DNA from: Nocardia asteroides
GTDB lineage: Bacteria; Actinomycetota; Actinomycetes; Mycobacteriales; Mycobacteriaceae
Direction: 5' to 3'
Length of the DNA stretch: 64,000 nucleotides
Assembly: GCA_019930625.1 (NCBI GenBank)
Contig: CP082844.1
Span: 558,001-622,000 of the forward strand
Notes under the pieces: model-generated
The model's input: the letters and a program-made list of their open reading frames with translations, nothing else
The model's database searches: none
What the model was told of the DNA's origin: nothing
Shown: piece after piece, positions 1-8,546 of the stretch
Layout: every line of letters begins with the position of its first letter
Position numbering within the stretch: position 1 is the first letter of the stretch
Program-made: the position numbers and the translations under genes

Positions 1-600
1 TCCGGCGGGTTTCGCGCTGACGACAGCGACCACCACGCACACCAGTGCCGCCGCCACCGCGAACGCTCCCGTGCCGACCGCATGAGCAACGCCGGACCGC
101 TCGTCGTCCTTCACGTCTGCGCGAATGGCCTCCGACAGCGTGATGACGGTCGTCAGCGCCGCGACGCCGAGCAGCACTCCGGCGACCAGCCACAGCATCA
201 GCAATCCGTATCGGGGCGAGGATGGCAACTCCTCGAACGGGATATAACCGCTGCTGTCCAGCACGCCCCACACAACCAGCAGCACTGTGATCGCCGCCGC
301 CCACACCACGACACCGACGATCACCGCGGCCGCCGAATTCTGCCAGCCCCGTCGGCGCGAGCTTTCCACCACACGCCACAGCCGCCAACCGCCGATCGCC
401 GCCGCGATCGCGATGATCAGGAATAGCGTTGCGGTGCTGCGAAACCGGGTGCCGTCCCACACGTGCCGGAAGTGCACGACTCCCTGGATCCTGGTGGGGA
501 CATCCATGACCTCGACCTTGGCGACGAGCCACCCCAAGGCTGCCAGCAACAACAAGCCGTCGCGTGCTCGCGCTGCTAACCATAGAGTCCTGGACTGCAT
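1..600 (-). CDS. Multi-pass membrane protein, C-terminus beyond window edge
   Basis: The frame is open from an ATG at 598-600 down to base 1, giving 200 residues with no stop. A GGGGAG ribosome site lies 4 nt before the ATG, and an in-frame TGA upstream fixes the start. Five hydrophobic stretches are visible, near residues 15-30, 57-72, 88-112, 130-152 and 175-195. Between helices 1 and 2 is a loop with HFRHVWDGT. I do not recognise the family. The alternation of helices and short charged loops is convincing for an integral membrane protein, but no function can be assigned. The real C-terminus lies outside the window. Confidence 0.75.
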   Translation of the reverse strand, partial: MQSRTLWLAARARDGLLLLAALGWLVAKVEVMDVPTRIQGVVHFRHVWDGTRFRSTATLFLIIAIAAAIGGWRLWRVVESSRRRGWQNSAAAVIVGVVVWAAAITVLLVVWGVLDSSGYIPFEELPSSPRYGLLMLWLVAGVLLGVAALTTVITLSEAIRADVKDDERSGVAHAVGTGAFAVAAALVCVVVAVVSAKPAG

Positions 601-1023
601 CTCACTCCCCGTTGATTCTGCGTCCTGTCGTCATGCCAAGACCCCACCGACCTCAGCAGCCGGGAGGGTCGAGACACCCGGCAGCATCGCACATGCCACC
701 CCACCATGCACCAGCTCCGTTCGACGGTCCACTCGCGGTGAGGGCTCAATACTGGGAAGCCGTAGCCCGACGACGACAAATGGCGAGTGGCACACCTCGA
801 GCGGGCTACCTCACGCTTGCCTCAGCCATGTACCACTCGCCTACGTATCCGGTTCGAATTCCTTGCAATTGCCGCTGATCGAACCCCTACTGCGAACATC
901 GGACACCCGGCATCCGCCAGCGCATACGATATCCACCGCGTGGCACACTGCGTCCCGACACCGGCGCGGCCGGTACCGCAGCGGGCATACGCCTACTTCC
1001 TGAGCACGGGAGCGTGAACAGTT
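601..1023. other. Intergenic region between divergent genes
   Basis: This 423-bp stretch lies between the divergent membrane gene and the L,D-transpeptidase-like gene. It must hold both promoters, but I see no strong operator, hairpin or RNA. Reading frames here have poor codon bias and no ribosome sites, so I assign no gene. Confidence 0.5.
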
Positions 1024-1734
1024 TTGGCTGATGTCGGGGCTCGGCGTGGGACGGTACGGCGATGGGCCGCGGCGGGGGTTCTCGTCACCCTCGTCGCGGT
1101 ACTCGGGATCGTGTTGCTGCCGAGGATCACCGGGGATCGGCCACCGTTCGATCCGGGCTCGGTTCCGGGGACTCAAGTCGTCTGGGTGACGGCGGCGGCG
1201 GGCGCGGACCGTGGGACGTTGGAACTGTGGCAGCGAGATCGATTTCGGCGCTGGGGGCGCACCTTGGCGGTACCGGCCTGGGTCGGGGCGGCCGGGATCT
1301 CGCGGGAGGCCAGAGAAGGCGCCGCGTACACGCCGGAAGGAACTTTCGCGTTGACCGAAGGTTTCGGCCGGTTGCCCGGCGTGGGCGCGAAGCTTCCCTA
1401 TCTGTCGGTGGACGCGTCCAATACCTGGTGGTGGGTCTCCGACACGGAAAGCCCGCTCTACAACCAGAAATTCCAGTGCGCCGAAGGCGACTGCCCGTTC
1501 GAGACCACCCGCAGCGAGAATCTCGGGCGAACCGATCCGCAGTACAACTACGCGCTGGTCATCGACTACAACCGGTTCCCCGTGGTGCCGAATCAAGGCT
1601 CGGCCTTCTTCGTCCACGTCGACGTCGGCAGGCCGACCGCGGGCTGTGTCGCGGTGAGCGACGAGGTCATGCGAACGTTGCTGGCCACCCTCGAGCCGTC
1701 GAGGAAACCGGTCATCGGCATGTACGCGAGCTGA
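1024..1734 (+). CDS. L,D-transpeptidase-like (YkuD-type) membrane-anchored protein
   Basis: The 236-residue protein has an N-terminal signal anchor around residues 12-34, then an extracytoplasmic domain. The C-terminal part carries FFVHVDVGRPTAGCVAVS, with a His followed by a Cys near residue 208. This resembles the HX(14-17)SHGC catalytic motif of L,D-transpeptidases, which make 3-3 crosslinks in peptidoglycan or attach proteins to it. The start is a TTG, because an in-frame TGA sits directly upstream (1015-1017) and a GGGAG site precedes it. The motif is a variant (TAGC rather than SHGC), typical of an actinobacterial subgroup. It likely acts at the outer face of the membrane. Neighbours do not refine the role. 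Confidence 0.7.
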   Translation: MADVGARRGTVRRWAAAGVLVTLVAVLGIVLLPRITGDRPPFDPGSVPGTQVVWVTAAAGADRGTLELWQRDRFRRWGRTLAVPAWVGAAGISREAREGAAYTPEGTFALTEGFGRLPGVGAKLPYLSVDASNTWWWVSDTESPLYNQKFQCAEGDCPFETTRSENLGRTDPQYNYALVIDYNRFPVVPNQGSAFFVHVDVGRPTAGCVAVSDEVMRTLLATLEPSRKPVIGMYAS

Positions 1735-1937
1735 ATCCACCTGAGCCGACCCGCTTCCCGGCATGGGGAACAGGGACGGGCAGCCGTACCCTGCATGGTC
1801 GACACTGGCTCGGGTGGGAGTGCCGCAGTCTCGGTTCACGGTGCCCGCGAGCGCCGAAGTGATTGTTGCTGTTCGCGTGTGACCGACAGTCGGCTTCGAA
1901 CACGGTGGTTTCGCTCGCTCGACGTTCGAGAGGGTAA

Positions 1938-2879
1938 GTGGGTCCGCGTCGCCGTATAACCGAAGAAGTCACCGAGCAGCTCACAGAGCTCATCGCACGG
2001 ACGGCGACCGCCGCTTCGCTTCCTGAGAGAGGCGTGGCCGGTCACCTCCGTACGGGGACTATCGAGAAGCTGCAAGCCGACCGCGAGTATGCCGATGCCA
2101 TACAGCGTTCGACGCCTCCGGCTGCGGCGCCGGGCGCTTCGAATGCCGGACCGGACTCTTCGGGCAGCGGTACGAATACTCCGCGCGGCCCTCATCCCGA
2201 TACCGGCTTGGGCCCGGAGGTCGATGAACTGATAGCGGGTTCCCCCTCGATACTCGTCCCGAAGCTCCACGACATCCAGCGAAAGGGATGGCAGATACGT
2301 CACGGCCCGCCCGGAAAGAAGGGAAGTTATACGGATAGAACCAATAGAGTCATCACGATAAATCACGACTACAAGGGCAAGGCCGAGACGACAACCGCGG
2401 TCCTCGCTCACGAACTGGGGCATGCCCATGGGCCACAGCCACGAACGGTGCCCTATGACGACCAGACCTCACCCGTCCAGTGGGTAGACAGTAACAAGCA
2501 CTTACGCCTACGAGATGAAGGTCGTGCCCAGTTCACTGCCGTCGGCGGGTTGCGAGAAATATCGCAGACTTACCCCAATCGTCCTCGCATAGCCGTGCCG
2601 GGACGGCGAGGTGGACTGTACGAATATGTGTACGATATGCACCTCAACGGCGTCTCCGAGGACGAGGCCATCGACCTCATGGCTCTGGGTTTCGATGGGG
2701 AGATCATGAGTACAACCAGGGAAGAATACGGAACCTTCTGGAGGCGACATTTCGAAGAAGAATTCATCGAACAGTACTTGAATTCCCGATTCAAAATGAT
2801 GCTGGATAACGGATTCCTGAGCCCACGGCAGGCACTGACGGAACAAGAGGCGTTGTGGCACGCGACCCGCAGATCATAA
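1938..2879 (+). CDS. Zincin metallopeptidase-domain protein, possible polymorphic toxin
   Basis: The start is GTG with GAGAGGG 3 nt before it and an in-frame TAA at 1935-1937. The 313-residue protein has a Pro/Ser/Gly-rich linker near residues 55-90, then a domain with HELGH at about 158-162, the zinc-binding HExxH of zincin peptidases. Further acidic residues, for example LRLRDEGRAQFTA near 195-208, could supply the third ligand. HExxH domains after low-complexity linkers are common as C-terminal toxin domains of secreted bacterial effectors. The next gene starts inside this one, as toxin-immunity pairs do. No signal peptide, WXG or LXG trafficking domain is visible, so this could be an orphan toxin cassette or a cytoplasmic protease. 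Codon usage is less GC-rich at third positions than in the neighbours, which suggests transfer. Confidence 0.6.
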   Translation: MGPRRRITEEVTEQLTELIARTATAASLPERGVAGHLRTGTIEKLQADREYADAIQRSTPPAAAPGASNAGPDSSGSGTNTPRGPHPDTGLGPEVDELIAGSPSILVPKLHDIQRKGWQIRHGPPGKKGSYTDRTNRVITINHDYKGKAETTTAVLAHELGHAHGPQPRTVPYDDQTSPVQWVDSNKHLRLRDEGRAQFTAVGGLREISQTYPNRPRIAVPGRRGGLYEYVYDMHLNGVSEDEAIDLMALGFDGEIMSTTREEYGTFWRRHFEEEFIEQYLNSRFKMMLDNGFLSPRQALTEQEALWHATRRS

Positions 2880-3355
2880 GGAGGAACGTCATCGACGACG
2901 ACATGTTCTCGATCAGCCGGATTCGTTTACTCGTCGAAAGGGTGGCCTCTTCCGATATCACTCCGGAGACGGTCTCGGAGATATTCGCGGTATCGCTACG
3001 CGAAGTCGACAGCGCAAATACCCACGTTCGCGAATTCGAAGGACACCCCGACGCCGGACCGTTCTGCACCGTGTCGCTCCGCATCAGCGGTGCGTCCGCG
3101 GTTGATATCGCCGCACTCTTGACTCTCGTTCCTCGGGGAGAGGTTCGACTCACCCAAGCCGACTTGGCCGGTTCCTTCACATTCTCGCGGGAAGGTGTGG
3201 AGATCAATCCACATATACCCCCTGAGGGTACGATTTCGTTTCGAGAAATACTTGATGACAGGAGGGTGGTGATCCTCCAGCTCACCTACCGGACACGACT
3301 GCTTCGTACGATCGCCATTCACGAGAAAGTCTCGATAAAGCCGGGCGGCGGGTGA
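2855..3355 (+). CDS. Unknown protein coupled to zincin gene, possible immunity protein
   Basis: This 166-residue protein starts at a GTG overlapping the last 25 bases of the zincin gene, behind AAGAGG. A later ATG at 2903 is an alternative start. I recognise no domain. The protein is soluble, with many short beta-like segments (VSLRISGASAVDIAALL, VVILQLTYRTRLL). The tight overlap and shared weak GC3 bias suggest co-expression and common origin with the upstream gene. In polymorphic toxin loci the immunity gene sits directly downstream, so that role is plausible but is inference from position only. Confidence 0.6.
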   Translation: MARDPQIIRRNVIDDDMFSISRIRLLVERVASSDITPETVSEIFAVSLREVDSANTHVREFEGHPDAGPFCTVSLRISGASAVDIAALLTLVPRGEVRLTQADLAGSFTFSREGVEINPHIPPEGTISFREILDDRRVVILQLTYRTRLLRTIAIHEKVSIKPGGG

Positions 3356-3372
3356 GGACTGCGCGGGCCACC

Positions 3373-3407
3373 CGAAAGAAGGACTCCCGGAAATGGGAGC
3401 CCTTTCG
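3373..3407. terminator. Hairpin terminator between convergent genes
   Basis: CGAAAG...GGaCTCCC pairs with GGGAGcCC...CTTTCG around a GGAAAT loop, with a small bulge and one mismatch. It lies between convergent genes ending at 3355 and 3439, so it could stop transcription from both sides. Confidence 0.6.
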
Positions 3408-3438
3408 GTCGAATGGCGGGATATTCGCGTCTCGGCGC

Positions 3439-4122
3439 CTACGGCAGGGGTTCGGTGGGCTTGTCGGTGGCAGACAGGACGCCTGCGTCGGCGAGATACG
3501 TGAAGACGGGGGCGGTGAGGCCCGGCGGGAGGAAGTAGAAGTGGGTTTTGGTCACGGTGCCGTTCTCGGTGGCATCGCACAGCGCGTGCAGGGCAGTCGG
3601 GTCGACGGTGAGCGCGGTCAGTTTGCCCGCCTCGTAGTCCATCTCCACCCACTTCGCGTGGATGGCGGCGCTCATGACGCTGCCGGTGAAGCTCTCCCGG
3701 TCGGAGGCGGCGCTGAGGCTCAGCTCCAAGCCGTCGTCCAGGTCGGTCGGCGTGTGCTGCCAGCGGCCGAATTCCCACCAGCGCACGAAGCTGACCGGGC
3801 CTTGCACGCCGCCGGGCAGCTTCGCGGTCGGTTCCACCGAGCGCACCCATGCGGGGGCCGCGGCCAGCGGATCGTACGAGGTCCCGGTGACCTCGTTGTC
3901 CTCGTCCCTCCCGAATAGCAGCGCGCGCTCGCCGGGATATCTGACCAGCGAGTACCAATTGCCCTCGCCGTCGTCGCTGATCAGCCGGCCGCCCTCCACT
4001 GCGGCCGTCTGCCCGATCTCCTGTCCGCCCGCGACCCCATCGGTGTGCGTGGCGAAGGTGATCACGTCCAAGACGGTCACACGTGCCCACAGCACCTCGG
4101 GATGCGGCAACTGAAATCCCAT
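3439..4122 (-). CDS. Hypothetical protein
   Basis: I do not recognise this 227-residue soluble protein. ATG 4122 is chosen; a TTG nine bases further upstream would add three residues. It has a Trp/Tyr-rich middle (NWYSLVRYPGERALLFGRDED, VRWWEFGRWQ) and a C-terminal half reading like an alpha/beta domain ending FTYLADAGVLSATDKP. The GC3-rich coding bias supports a real gene. There is no signal peptide or membrane segment. It stands alone and converges on the toxin-like pair, so context gives no function. Confidence 0.65.
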   Translation of the reverse strand: MGFQLPHPEVLWARVTVLDVITFATHTDGVAGGQEIGQTAAVEGGRLISDDGEGNWYSLVRYPGERALLFGRDEDNEVTGTSYDPLAAAPAWVRSVEPTAKLPGGVQGPVSFVRWWEFGRWQHTPTDLDDGLELSLSAASDRESFTGSVMSAAIHAKWVEMDYEAGKLTALTVDPTALHALCDATENGTVTKTHFYFLPPGLTAPVFTYLADAGVLSATDKPTEPLP

Positions 4123-4319
4123 GCCGGGCAACGTATCACCGGCCCCTTACTGCGACAACTGGATCGGCGACCGGCCGGACGACCCATTCCGGCCGGGGAT
4201 TCCGTTCCGGCAAACCGGGGCGAGTAGGGCACTCACAGCGGTCTCACGAAAACAGGCGCGACAGGCAAATCCATGGCAATGAACCCGGCCCCGTTCACAT
4301 CGCATTCTCGCGCAGCCGA

Positions 4320-4694
4320 TCAGGTGGAATCCGGTCCGGATTGTCCGGTGCGACGCGGGCGCAGCGCGTAGGCCGGGACCAACTGGTCGCGCACGTGCAG
4401 ATCCGGACGGCCGTCGGCGAACTGGATGCTGTAGGTCACCCGGCCGATCCAGTCCCCGTCGACGGTGGGCAGCCAGTGCGTCAGGGTTCCGGGGCGCTCG
4501 CCGCGCATGATGACACCGGCGCCGTTCACGTGCCGCGGGATCCCCGGGTCACGGACCAGGATCGCGTCCAGCCGCACCCAGACCGGCCGCGGCGGGTAGG
4601 TCAGGGTCCGGTAGTAGTGGCCGGTCCTGCTCGGGTAGACCAGCTCCGGTTCCGTGCCTTCGGTTCGCGGCGTTTCATCGCTAGTCGAACCCAT
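4320..4694 (-). CDS. Hypothetical protein
   Basis: A 124-residue soluble protein starting at ATG 4694. It is rich in Arg, Pro and Tyr (HYYRTLTYPPRPVWVRLDA) and ends in a basic tail. No catalytic motif or membrane segment is visible, and I do not recognise the family. Coding bias is good. The 188-bp gap before the next minus-strand gene suggests an independent unit. Confidence 0.6.
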   Translation of the reverse strand: MGSTSDETPRTEGTEPELVYPSRTGHYYRTLTYPPRPVWVRLDAILVRDPGIPRHVNGAGVIMRGERPGTLTHWLPTVDGDWIGRVTYSIQFADGRPDLHVRDQLVPAYALRPRRTGQSGPDST

Positions 4695-4799
4695 GTTCGA
4701 ATATTAGCCAGAGGTGTGCGGCGAGCACCAGGCAACCCGGGTCTCGAATCGGGCATATGACCAAGGCCACCTGAGCCTGTCGCCCGCGCTCGCGGCGAT

Positions 4800-4831
4800 C
4801 TAATATGAATGTTCTAGAATGATCATATTAG
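4800..4831. promoter_or_regulatory. Concentric palindrome, probable repressor operator
   Basis: CTAATATGA at 4800-4808 and TCATATTAG at 4823-4831 are perfect 9-bp inverted repeats. The palindrome TTCTAGAA at 4812-4819 sits exactly at their centre (4815.5). The site is very AT-rich for this genome and abuts the GAAGGAG ribosome site of the SnoaL-like gene, so a bound dimeric regulator would block that transcript. No regulator gene is adjacent. Confidence 0.7.
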
Positions 4832-4843
4832 AAGGAGTCGGAA

Positions 4844-5245
4844 ATGTCGGCGAAGTTCGAAGTTGTCAAGGGTTTCTACGCCGCGACACAGACCGGTGAC
4901 GGACCGGCGATCCTTGCCCTGCTGCATCCGGAGTTCGAAGCGCGAACCGCCCCAGGCATGCCGTGCGGGGCGGGCGGAGCCTTCCACGGGCCGCTCGCGA
5001 CGATGACGCGGGTCTGGGGCGCGGTCGACCGGGATTTCGACACCGCGCCGTACGACGAGACGTGGCAGGAGACAACGGACGGCACCGTCGTGGTGACGGG
5101 TCACTATCGCGGCACGGCCCGCGCCACCGGCCGCGAGTACGAGGCCGAGTTCGTGCACCTGTGGCAGGTCGACGACGAAGGCCGCATCACGCGACTGCAC
5201 CAGTACACCGACACCGCACGCTGGCACGCCGCGTTGAACGCCTGA
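4844..5245 (+). CDS. SnoaL-like / NTF2-fold protein
   Basis: This 133-residue protein starts at ATG 4844 behind GAAGGAG. Its layout fits NTF2-like SnoaL domains: an N-terminal helix (KFEVVKGFYAATQTGD), the ALLHPEFEAR strand, and a C-terminal sheet ending EFVHLWQVDDEGRITRLHQYTDT. The family forms small cone-shaped pockets and includes isomerases, cyclases, hydrolases and non-enzymatic binders. No residue pins down the reaction. It appears monocistronic and is probably controlled by the palindrome just upstream. Confidence 0.8.
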   Translation: MSAKFEVVKGFYAATQTGDGPAILALLHPEFEARTAPGMPCGAGGAFHGPLATMTRVWGAVDRDFDTAPYDETWQETTDGTVVVTGHYRGTARATGREYEAEFVHLWQVDDEGRITRLHQYTDTARWHAALNA

Positions 5246-5374
5246 CCACGGGACCCGGCCGTCTGCCACCAGGTCGCGGCGACCTTGCGAACGGTCCGGC
5301 CGGTTTGGTTTCCGGTCGCCCGGGCACGCCTTTGCCGTAACGATCCTGGCACCGGGGGTAGACCGGAGGACGAC

Positions 5375-5989
5375 ATGGCGTATCCGCCGGGCGGGCAACC
5401 GCCGGACGATCGACCGCACTACCCGCAACAGCCGTCGCCTGGGTACGGACCACCCGGACCGGGGGTGCCTCCACCCGGCCCGGGTCAGCCGCCACCGGGC
5501 TACCCGCCCTGGGGTTATCCCCCGCCACCGCCGAAGAAGAGCAACACCGGATTGATCGCAGGCTTGGTGGTGATAGTCGTGCTGGTGATCACGGGCGCGG
5601 TGATCGCGGGTGTGTTGTTGACCTCGCAGGGCAAAGGTCCGCTCGCCTCGAACGAGAAACGGGTCGAGCTGGCGATCCGCGACTTCTACGAGACCCTGGA
5701 CTCGCGTGGCTTCCGAGCGGCGGCCGAGCTGGCGTGTACGCACGAACGCGCCGCGTTCGAGGCGATGACCGAGAGCGAGAAGATGGAGATCGACAGCACC
5801 TCGGTTTCGGTGTCCATCGATAGGATCGAGGACATCGTCGTCTCCGGGGACACCGCGACCGCGAAGGTAACCGGCAAGCTCACCGTCGCGGTGCCCGGCG
5901 AGCAGCCCGATACCGAAACCAGCACGACCGAGCACCTGAAGAAGGAAGACGGCAAGTGGAAGGTCTGCTCCGCGGAGGGCACGCGCTGA
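5375..5989 (+). CDS. Proline-rich single-span membrane protein with extracytoplasmic domain
   Basis: ATG 5375 has CGGAGGA upstream. The 204-residue protein begins with about 50 residues rich in Pro, Gly, Gln and Tyr, followed by two Lys and a membrane helix near 54-78. A domain of about 125 residues then looks like the cystatin/NTF2-like DUF4878-type fold (VELAIRDFYETLDSRGFRA near the start, LKKEDGKWKVC at the end). This architecture is common for mycobacterial and nocardial envelope proteins of unknown role. The tail faces the cytoplasm if the helix is a signal anchor. Function unknown. Confidence 0.8.
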   Translation: MAYPPGGQPPDDRPHYPQQPSPGYGPPGPGVPPPGPGQPPPGYPPWGYPPPPPKKSNTGLIAGLVVIVVLVITGAVIAGVLLTSQGKGPLASNEKRVELAIRDFYETLDSRGFRAAAELACTHERAAFEAMTESEKMEIDSTSVSVSIDRIEDIVVSGDTATAKVTGKLTVAVPGEQPDTETSTTEHLKKEDGKWKVCSAEGTR

Positions 5990-5993
5990 TCGA

Positions 5994-7415
5994 ATGCACG
6001 CACGCATGACTTGCTGCGGACCCAACCGCAGAACCGTTCTCGGGGCACTGGGCCTCGCCGCACTGCTCCCCTTCGCCGGTCGCACGAAAAATGCTCGGGC
6101 ACAGTCGAATTCAGCGATCGCCACGGATCTGGAAGTGGTGACGATCACCGACACCTCGGTGATCCTCACGTGGACCACGCTCGCGCCCGGCGCGGACGGC
6201 CGGCTGATCCCCGTCGATGCCGACACCCACGTGCGGATCGGTCCCGCCGACTCACCGCGCACCCCGGCGCCGGTCTTCGCCGACGATCGCCGCACACCGT
6301 TCCACCATGCCGAGATCGACGGGCTCGAACCGGGCCGCACCTACCGTTTCGAAGCCTGGTCGGCGGGCCTGCGCGCCGCGCCCGCGCTTTCGCTCACCAC
6401 GGCCGACCCCGCCGCGCCGGAAGCGCGCGGCGAGTTCACCACACTGGTGCCCCCACCCGGCCGCAGGCTGCGCACCCTGGCACTGGCCAACGACGTGCAC
6501 TACGGCGAGCAGGTCAGCGGGCTGCTCGTCGGCGAGCTGCCGCCCGGCTTCCGCCAGGGCCCCGGGCTCGCTCCCTATCCCGAGGTGATGCTGGCCGCGG
6601 TACTGGAGGATCTACGCCGCCCGGACCGCGGAGCCGAACGACTGCTGCTCGCGGGCGACCTGACCGCCGAAGCCTCCGAGCACGACACCCGCTCCGTGCG
6701 GGCCCGCCTCGACGCGTGGGGAGCGCTCGGGCGGGACTACCTGGCCGTGCGCGGCAACCACGACCGGCCGCACGTCGGCGCCGAATACGCCGGTTGCACG
6801 CCCGCGCCCACCGACCACCGCGACTGCTGGGCCGACGTCTTCTCCGCACGGCAGCAACTGGTCGAACACGAGGTCGGTGGACTGCGGATACTCGGACTGG
6901 ACACCAGCATGCTCGACGGGGCGGGCGGGTCCATCGAACGGCCCCAGTTCGATCGCCTCGCCGAACGCCTGCGCGCCGACCCGGACCGGCCGACGCTGCT
7001 GTTCGGCCATCACCCGGTCACCGCCGAGTCCGGACTGACCAACCTCGCCGGGCCGGGATTCGTGCTCGATCGACGCGACAGCGACGAGTTGCAGGCGCTC
7101 TACGCCCGGTGCCCGGGCGTCTTCCTGCACCACAGCGGCCACACCCACCGCAACCGCCGCACCAGGCCGGACGCGCCGTGCGCGGTGGAGTTCCTCGAAG
7201 TCGCCGCGGTCAAGGAGTATCCGGGCGGCTACAGCCTGCTGCGCCTCTACGAAGGCGGCTACATGGTCAATTTCTACAAGACGCGCACCGAGGAAGCGCG
7301 GCGCTGGAGCGCGCTCACCCGCGGTGAGTACTTCGGGCTGCTCCCGGATTACACGCTCGGCACCTGCGCCGACCGCAATCACGTTGTGCTGCGCGATTTC
7401 TCGGGACTGGCGTAG
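5994..7415 (+). CDS. Tat-exported metallophosphoesterase
   Basis: The 473-residue protein starts four bases after the previous stop. Arg12-Arg13 in NRRTVLGALGLAALLP are a twin-arginine signal, so it is probably exported folded. Residues about 40-145 look like a fibronectin-type domain, as in purple acid phosphatases. The calcineurin-like core follows: NDVHYGE near 165, AGDLTAE near 220, GNHDRPH near 253, FGHHPVT near 337 and SGHTHRNR near 382. These are the metal-ligand motifs in the usual order. It should hydrolyse phosphomonoesters or diesters outside the membrane. The substrate cannot be read. Confidence 0.88.
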   Translation: MHARMTCCGPNRRTVLGALGLAALLPFAGRTKNARAQSNSAIATDLEVVTITDTSVILTWTTLAPGADGRLIPVDADTHVRIGPADSPRTPAPVFADDRRTPFHHAEIDGLEPGRTYRFEAWSAGLRAAPALSLTTADPAAPEARGEFTTLVPPPGRRLRTLALANDVHYGEQVSGLLVGELPPGFRQGPGLAPYPEVMLAAVLEDLRRPDRGAERLLLAGDLTAEASEHDTRSVRARLDAWGALGRDYLAVRGNHDRPHVGAEYAGCTPAPTDHRDCWADVFSARQQLVEHEVGGLRILGLDTSMLDGAGGSIERPQFDRLAERLRADPDRPTLLFGHHPVTAESGLTNLAGPGFVLDRRDSDELQALYARCPGVFLHHSGHTHRNRRTRPDAPCAVEFLEVAAVKEYPGGYSLLRLYEGGYMVNFYKTRTEEARRWSALTRGEYFGLLPDYTLGTCADRNHVVLRDFSGLA

Positions 7416-7474
7416 CGGGCGGGAGACTTCGCCACATCCGGGAACGTTTGCGCACGTAAGACGCGGTATCTTCG

Positions 7475-7493
7475 TTAGGCAAGCCTCAGCATG
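7475..7493. promoter_or_regulatory. Candidate IdeR/DtxR iron box
   Basis: TTAGGCAAGCCTCAGCATG agrees with the DtxR/IdeR consensus TTAGGTTAGCCTAACCTAA at 12 of 19 positions by hand count, and at 11 of the first 14. It lies 29-47 bp before the iron transporter operon. The match is partial and the second half is poor. Confidence 0.4.
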
Positions 7494-7521
7494 CACGAGG
7501 GACGCGGTCGGAAGGACGAGA

Positions 7522-8544
7522 ATGAAGTCGGTCAGATGGAAGACGATTGCCGCCGCATCGGCCCTCATGCTGACAGCCCTCGGCCTCACGGCTTGCTCCG
7601 ATTCCTCCGGCGACGCGAACGAGATCACCGTCTACAACGCGCAGCACGAATCGCTCACCAAGGAGTGGGCCGACGCGTTCACCAAGGAAACCGGCATCAA
7701 GGTGACCTTGCGCCAGGGCGGCGACACGGCACTGGGCAATCAACTGGTGGCCGAGGGCGCGGCGTCCCCCGCCGACGTCTTCCTCACCGAGAACTCGCCC
7801 GCCATGGCGCTGGTGGAGAACGCGGGCCTGTTCGCCGACGTGGACGCGAAGACCCTGGACCAGGTGCCCGCGCAGTTCCGCCCGTCCACCGGCAAATGGA
7901 CCGGCGTGGCAGCGCGCTCAACGGTTTTCGTCTACAACAAGAACAAGGTCCAGCCCGGACAGCTGCCTGCCTCGCTGCTCGATCTGGCACAACCGCAGTG
8001 GAAGGGCCGCTGGGGCGCGGGCGTGTCCGGCGCCGACTTCCAGGCGATCGTGGCCGCTCTGCTCGCGCAGAAGGGTGAGGACGTCACTCGTGCCTGGCTG
8101 AAGGGCATGAAGGAGAACGCGACACCCTTCCCGAACAATGTCGCCACCATGAAGGCGGTCAACTCCGGCGGCCCGGACGGCGGCGTCATCTACCACTACT
8201 ACTGGTACCGCGACCAGGCGAAGACGAAGGAGAGCAGCGCCGATACCGCCTTGCACTACTTCAAGAACCAGGACCCCGGGGCGTTCGTCAGCGTCTCCGG
8301 CGGCGGCGTGCTGAAGGCGAGCAAGAAGCAGGAGGCGGCGCAGAGGTTCCTGGCGTTCATCGTGGGCAAGGCCGGGCAAGAGGTGCTGCGCGACGGCACG
8401 TCGATGGAATACCCCGTCGCCGGCGGCGTGGCCGCGAACCCGGCTCTGCCGCCGCTGGCCGAGTTGCAGGCTCCCGCGATCGATCCGTCGAAGCTCGATT
8501 CGAAGAAGGTCTCGGCGCTGATGACCGAAGCGGGTCTGCTGTAA
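7522..8544 (+). CDS. fbpA: Ferric iron ABC transporter substrate-binding lipoprotein
   Basis: ATG 7522 has GGAAGGA upstream. The 340-residue protein has a lipoprotein signal ending LTAC, with the modified Cys at 25. The mature part matches the FbpA/FutA class: EITVYNAQHESLTKEWADAF at the start, VFVYNKNKVQPGQLP and WKGRWGAG in the middle, and IYHYYWYRDQ, which supplies a Tyr pair for ferric iron. It would capture Fe3+ outside the membrane and deliver it to the permease encoded next. It is the first gene of a three-gene operon with a 2-bp gap to fbpB, and control by iron through IdeR is likely. Symbol given by family. Confidence 0.9.
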   Translation: MKSVRWKTIAAASALMLTALGLTACSDSSGDANEITVYNAQHESLTKEWADAFTKETGIKVTLRQGGDTALGNQLVAEGAASPADVFLTENSPAMALVENAGLFADVDAKTLDQVPAQFRPSTGKWTGVAARSTVFVYNKNKVQPGQLPASLLDLAQPQWKGRWGAGVSGADFQAIVAALLAQKGEDVTRAWLKGMKENATPFPNNVATMKAVNSGGPDGGVIYHYYWYRDQAKTKESSADTALHYFKNQDPGAFVSVSGGGVLKASKKQEAAQRFLAFIVGKAGQEVLRDGTSMEYPVAGGVAANPALPPLAELQAPAIDPSKLDSKKVSALMTEAGLL

Positions 8545-8546
8545 CC

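Noticed and set aside
812..834. IdeR-like sequence CTCACGCTTGCCTCAG in the first intergenic region
   Set aside because: It matches only half of the consensus and the flanking genes have no iron link.
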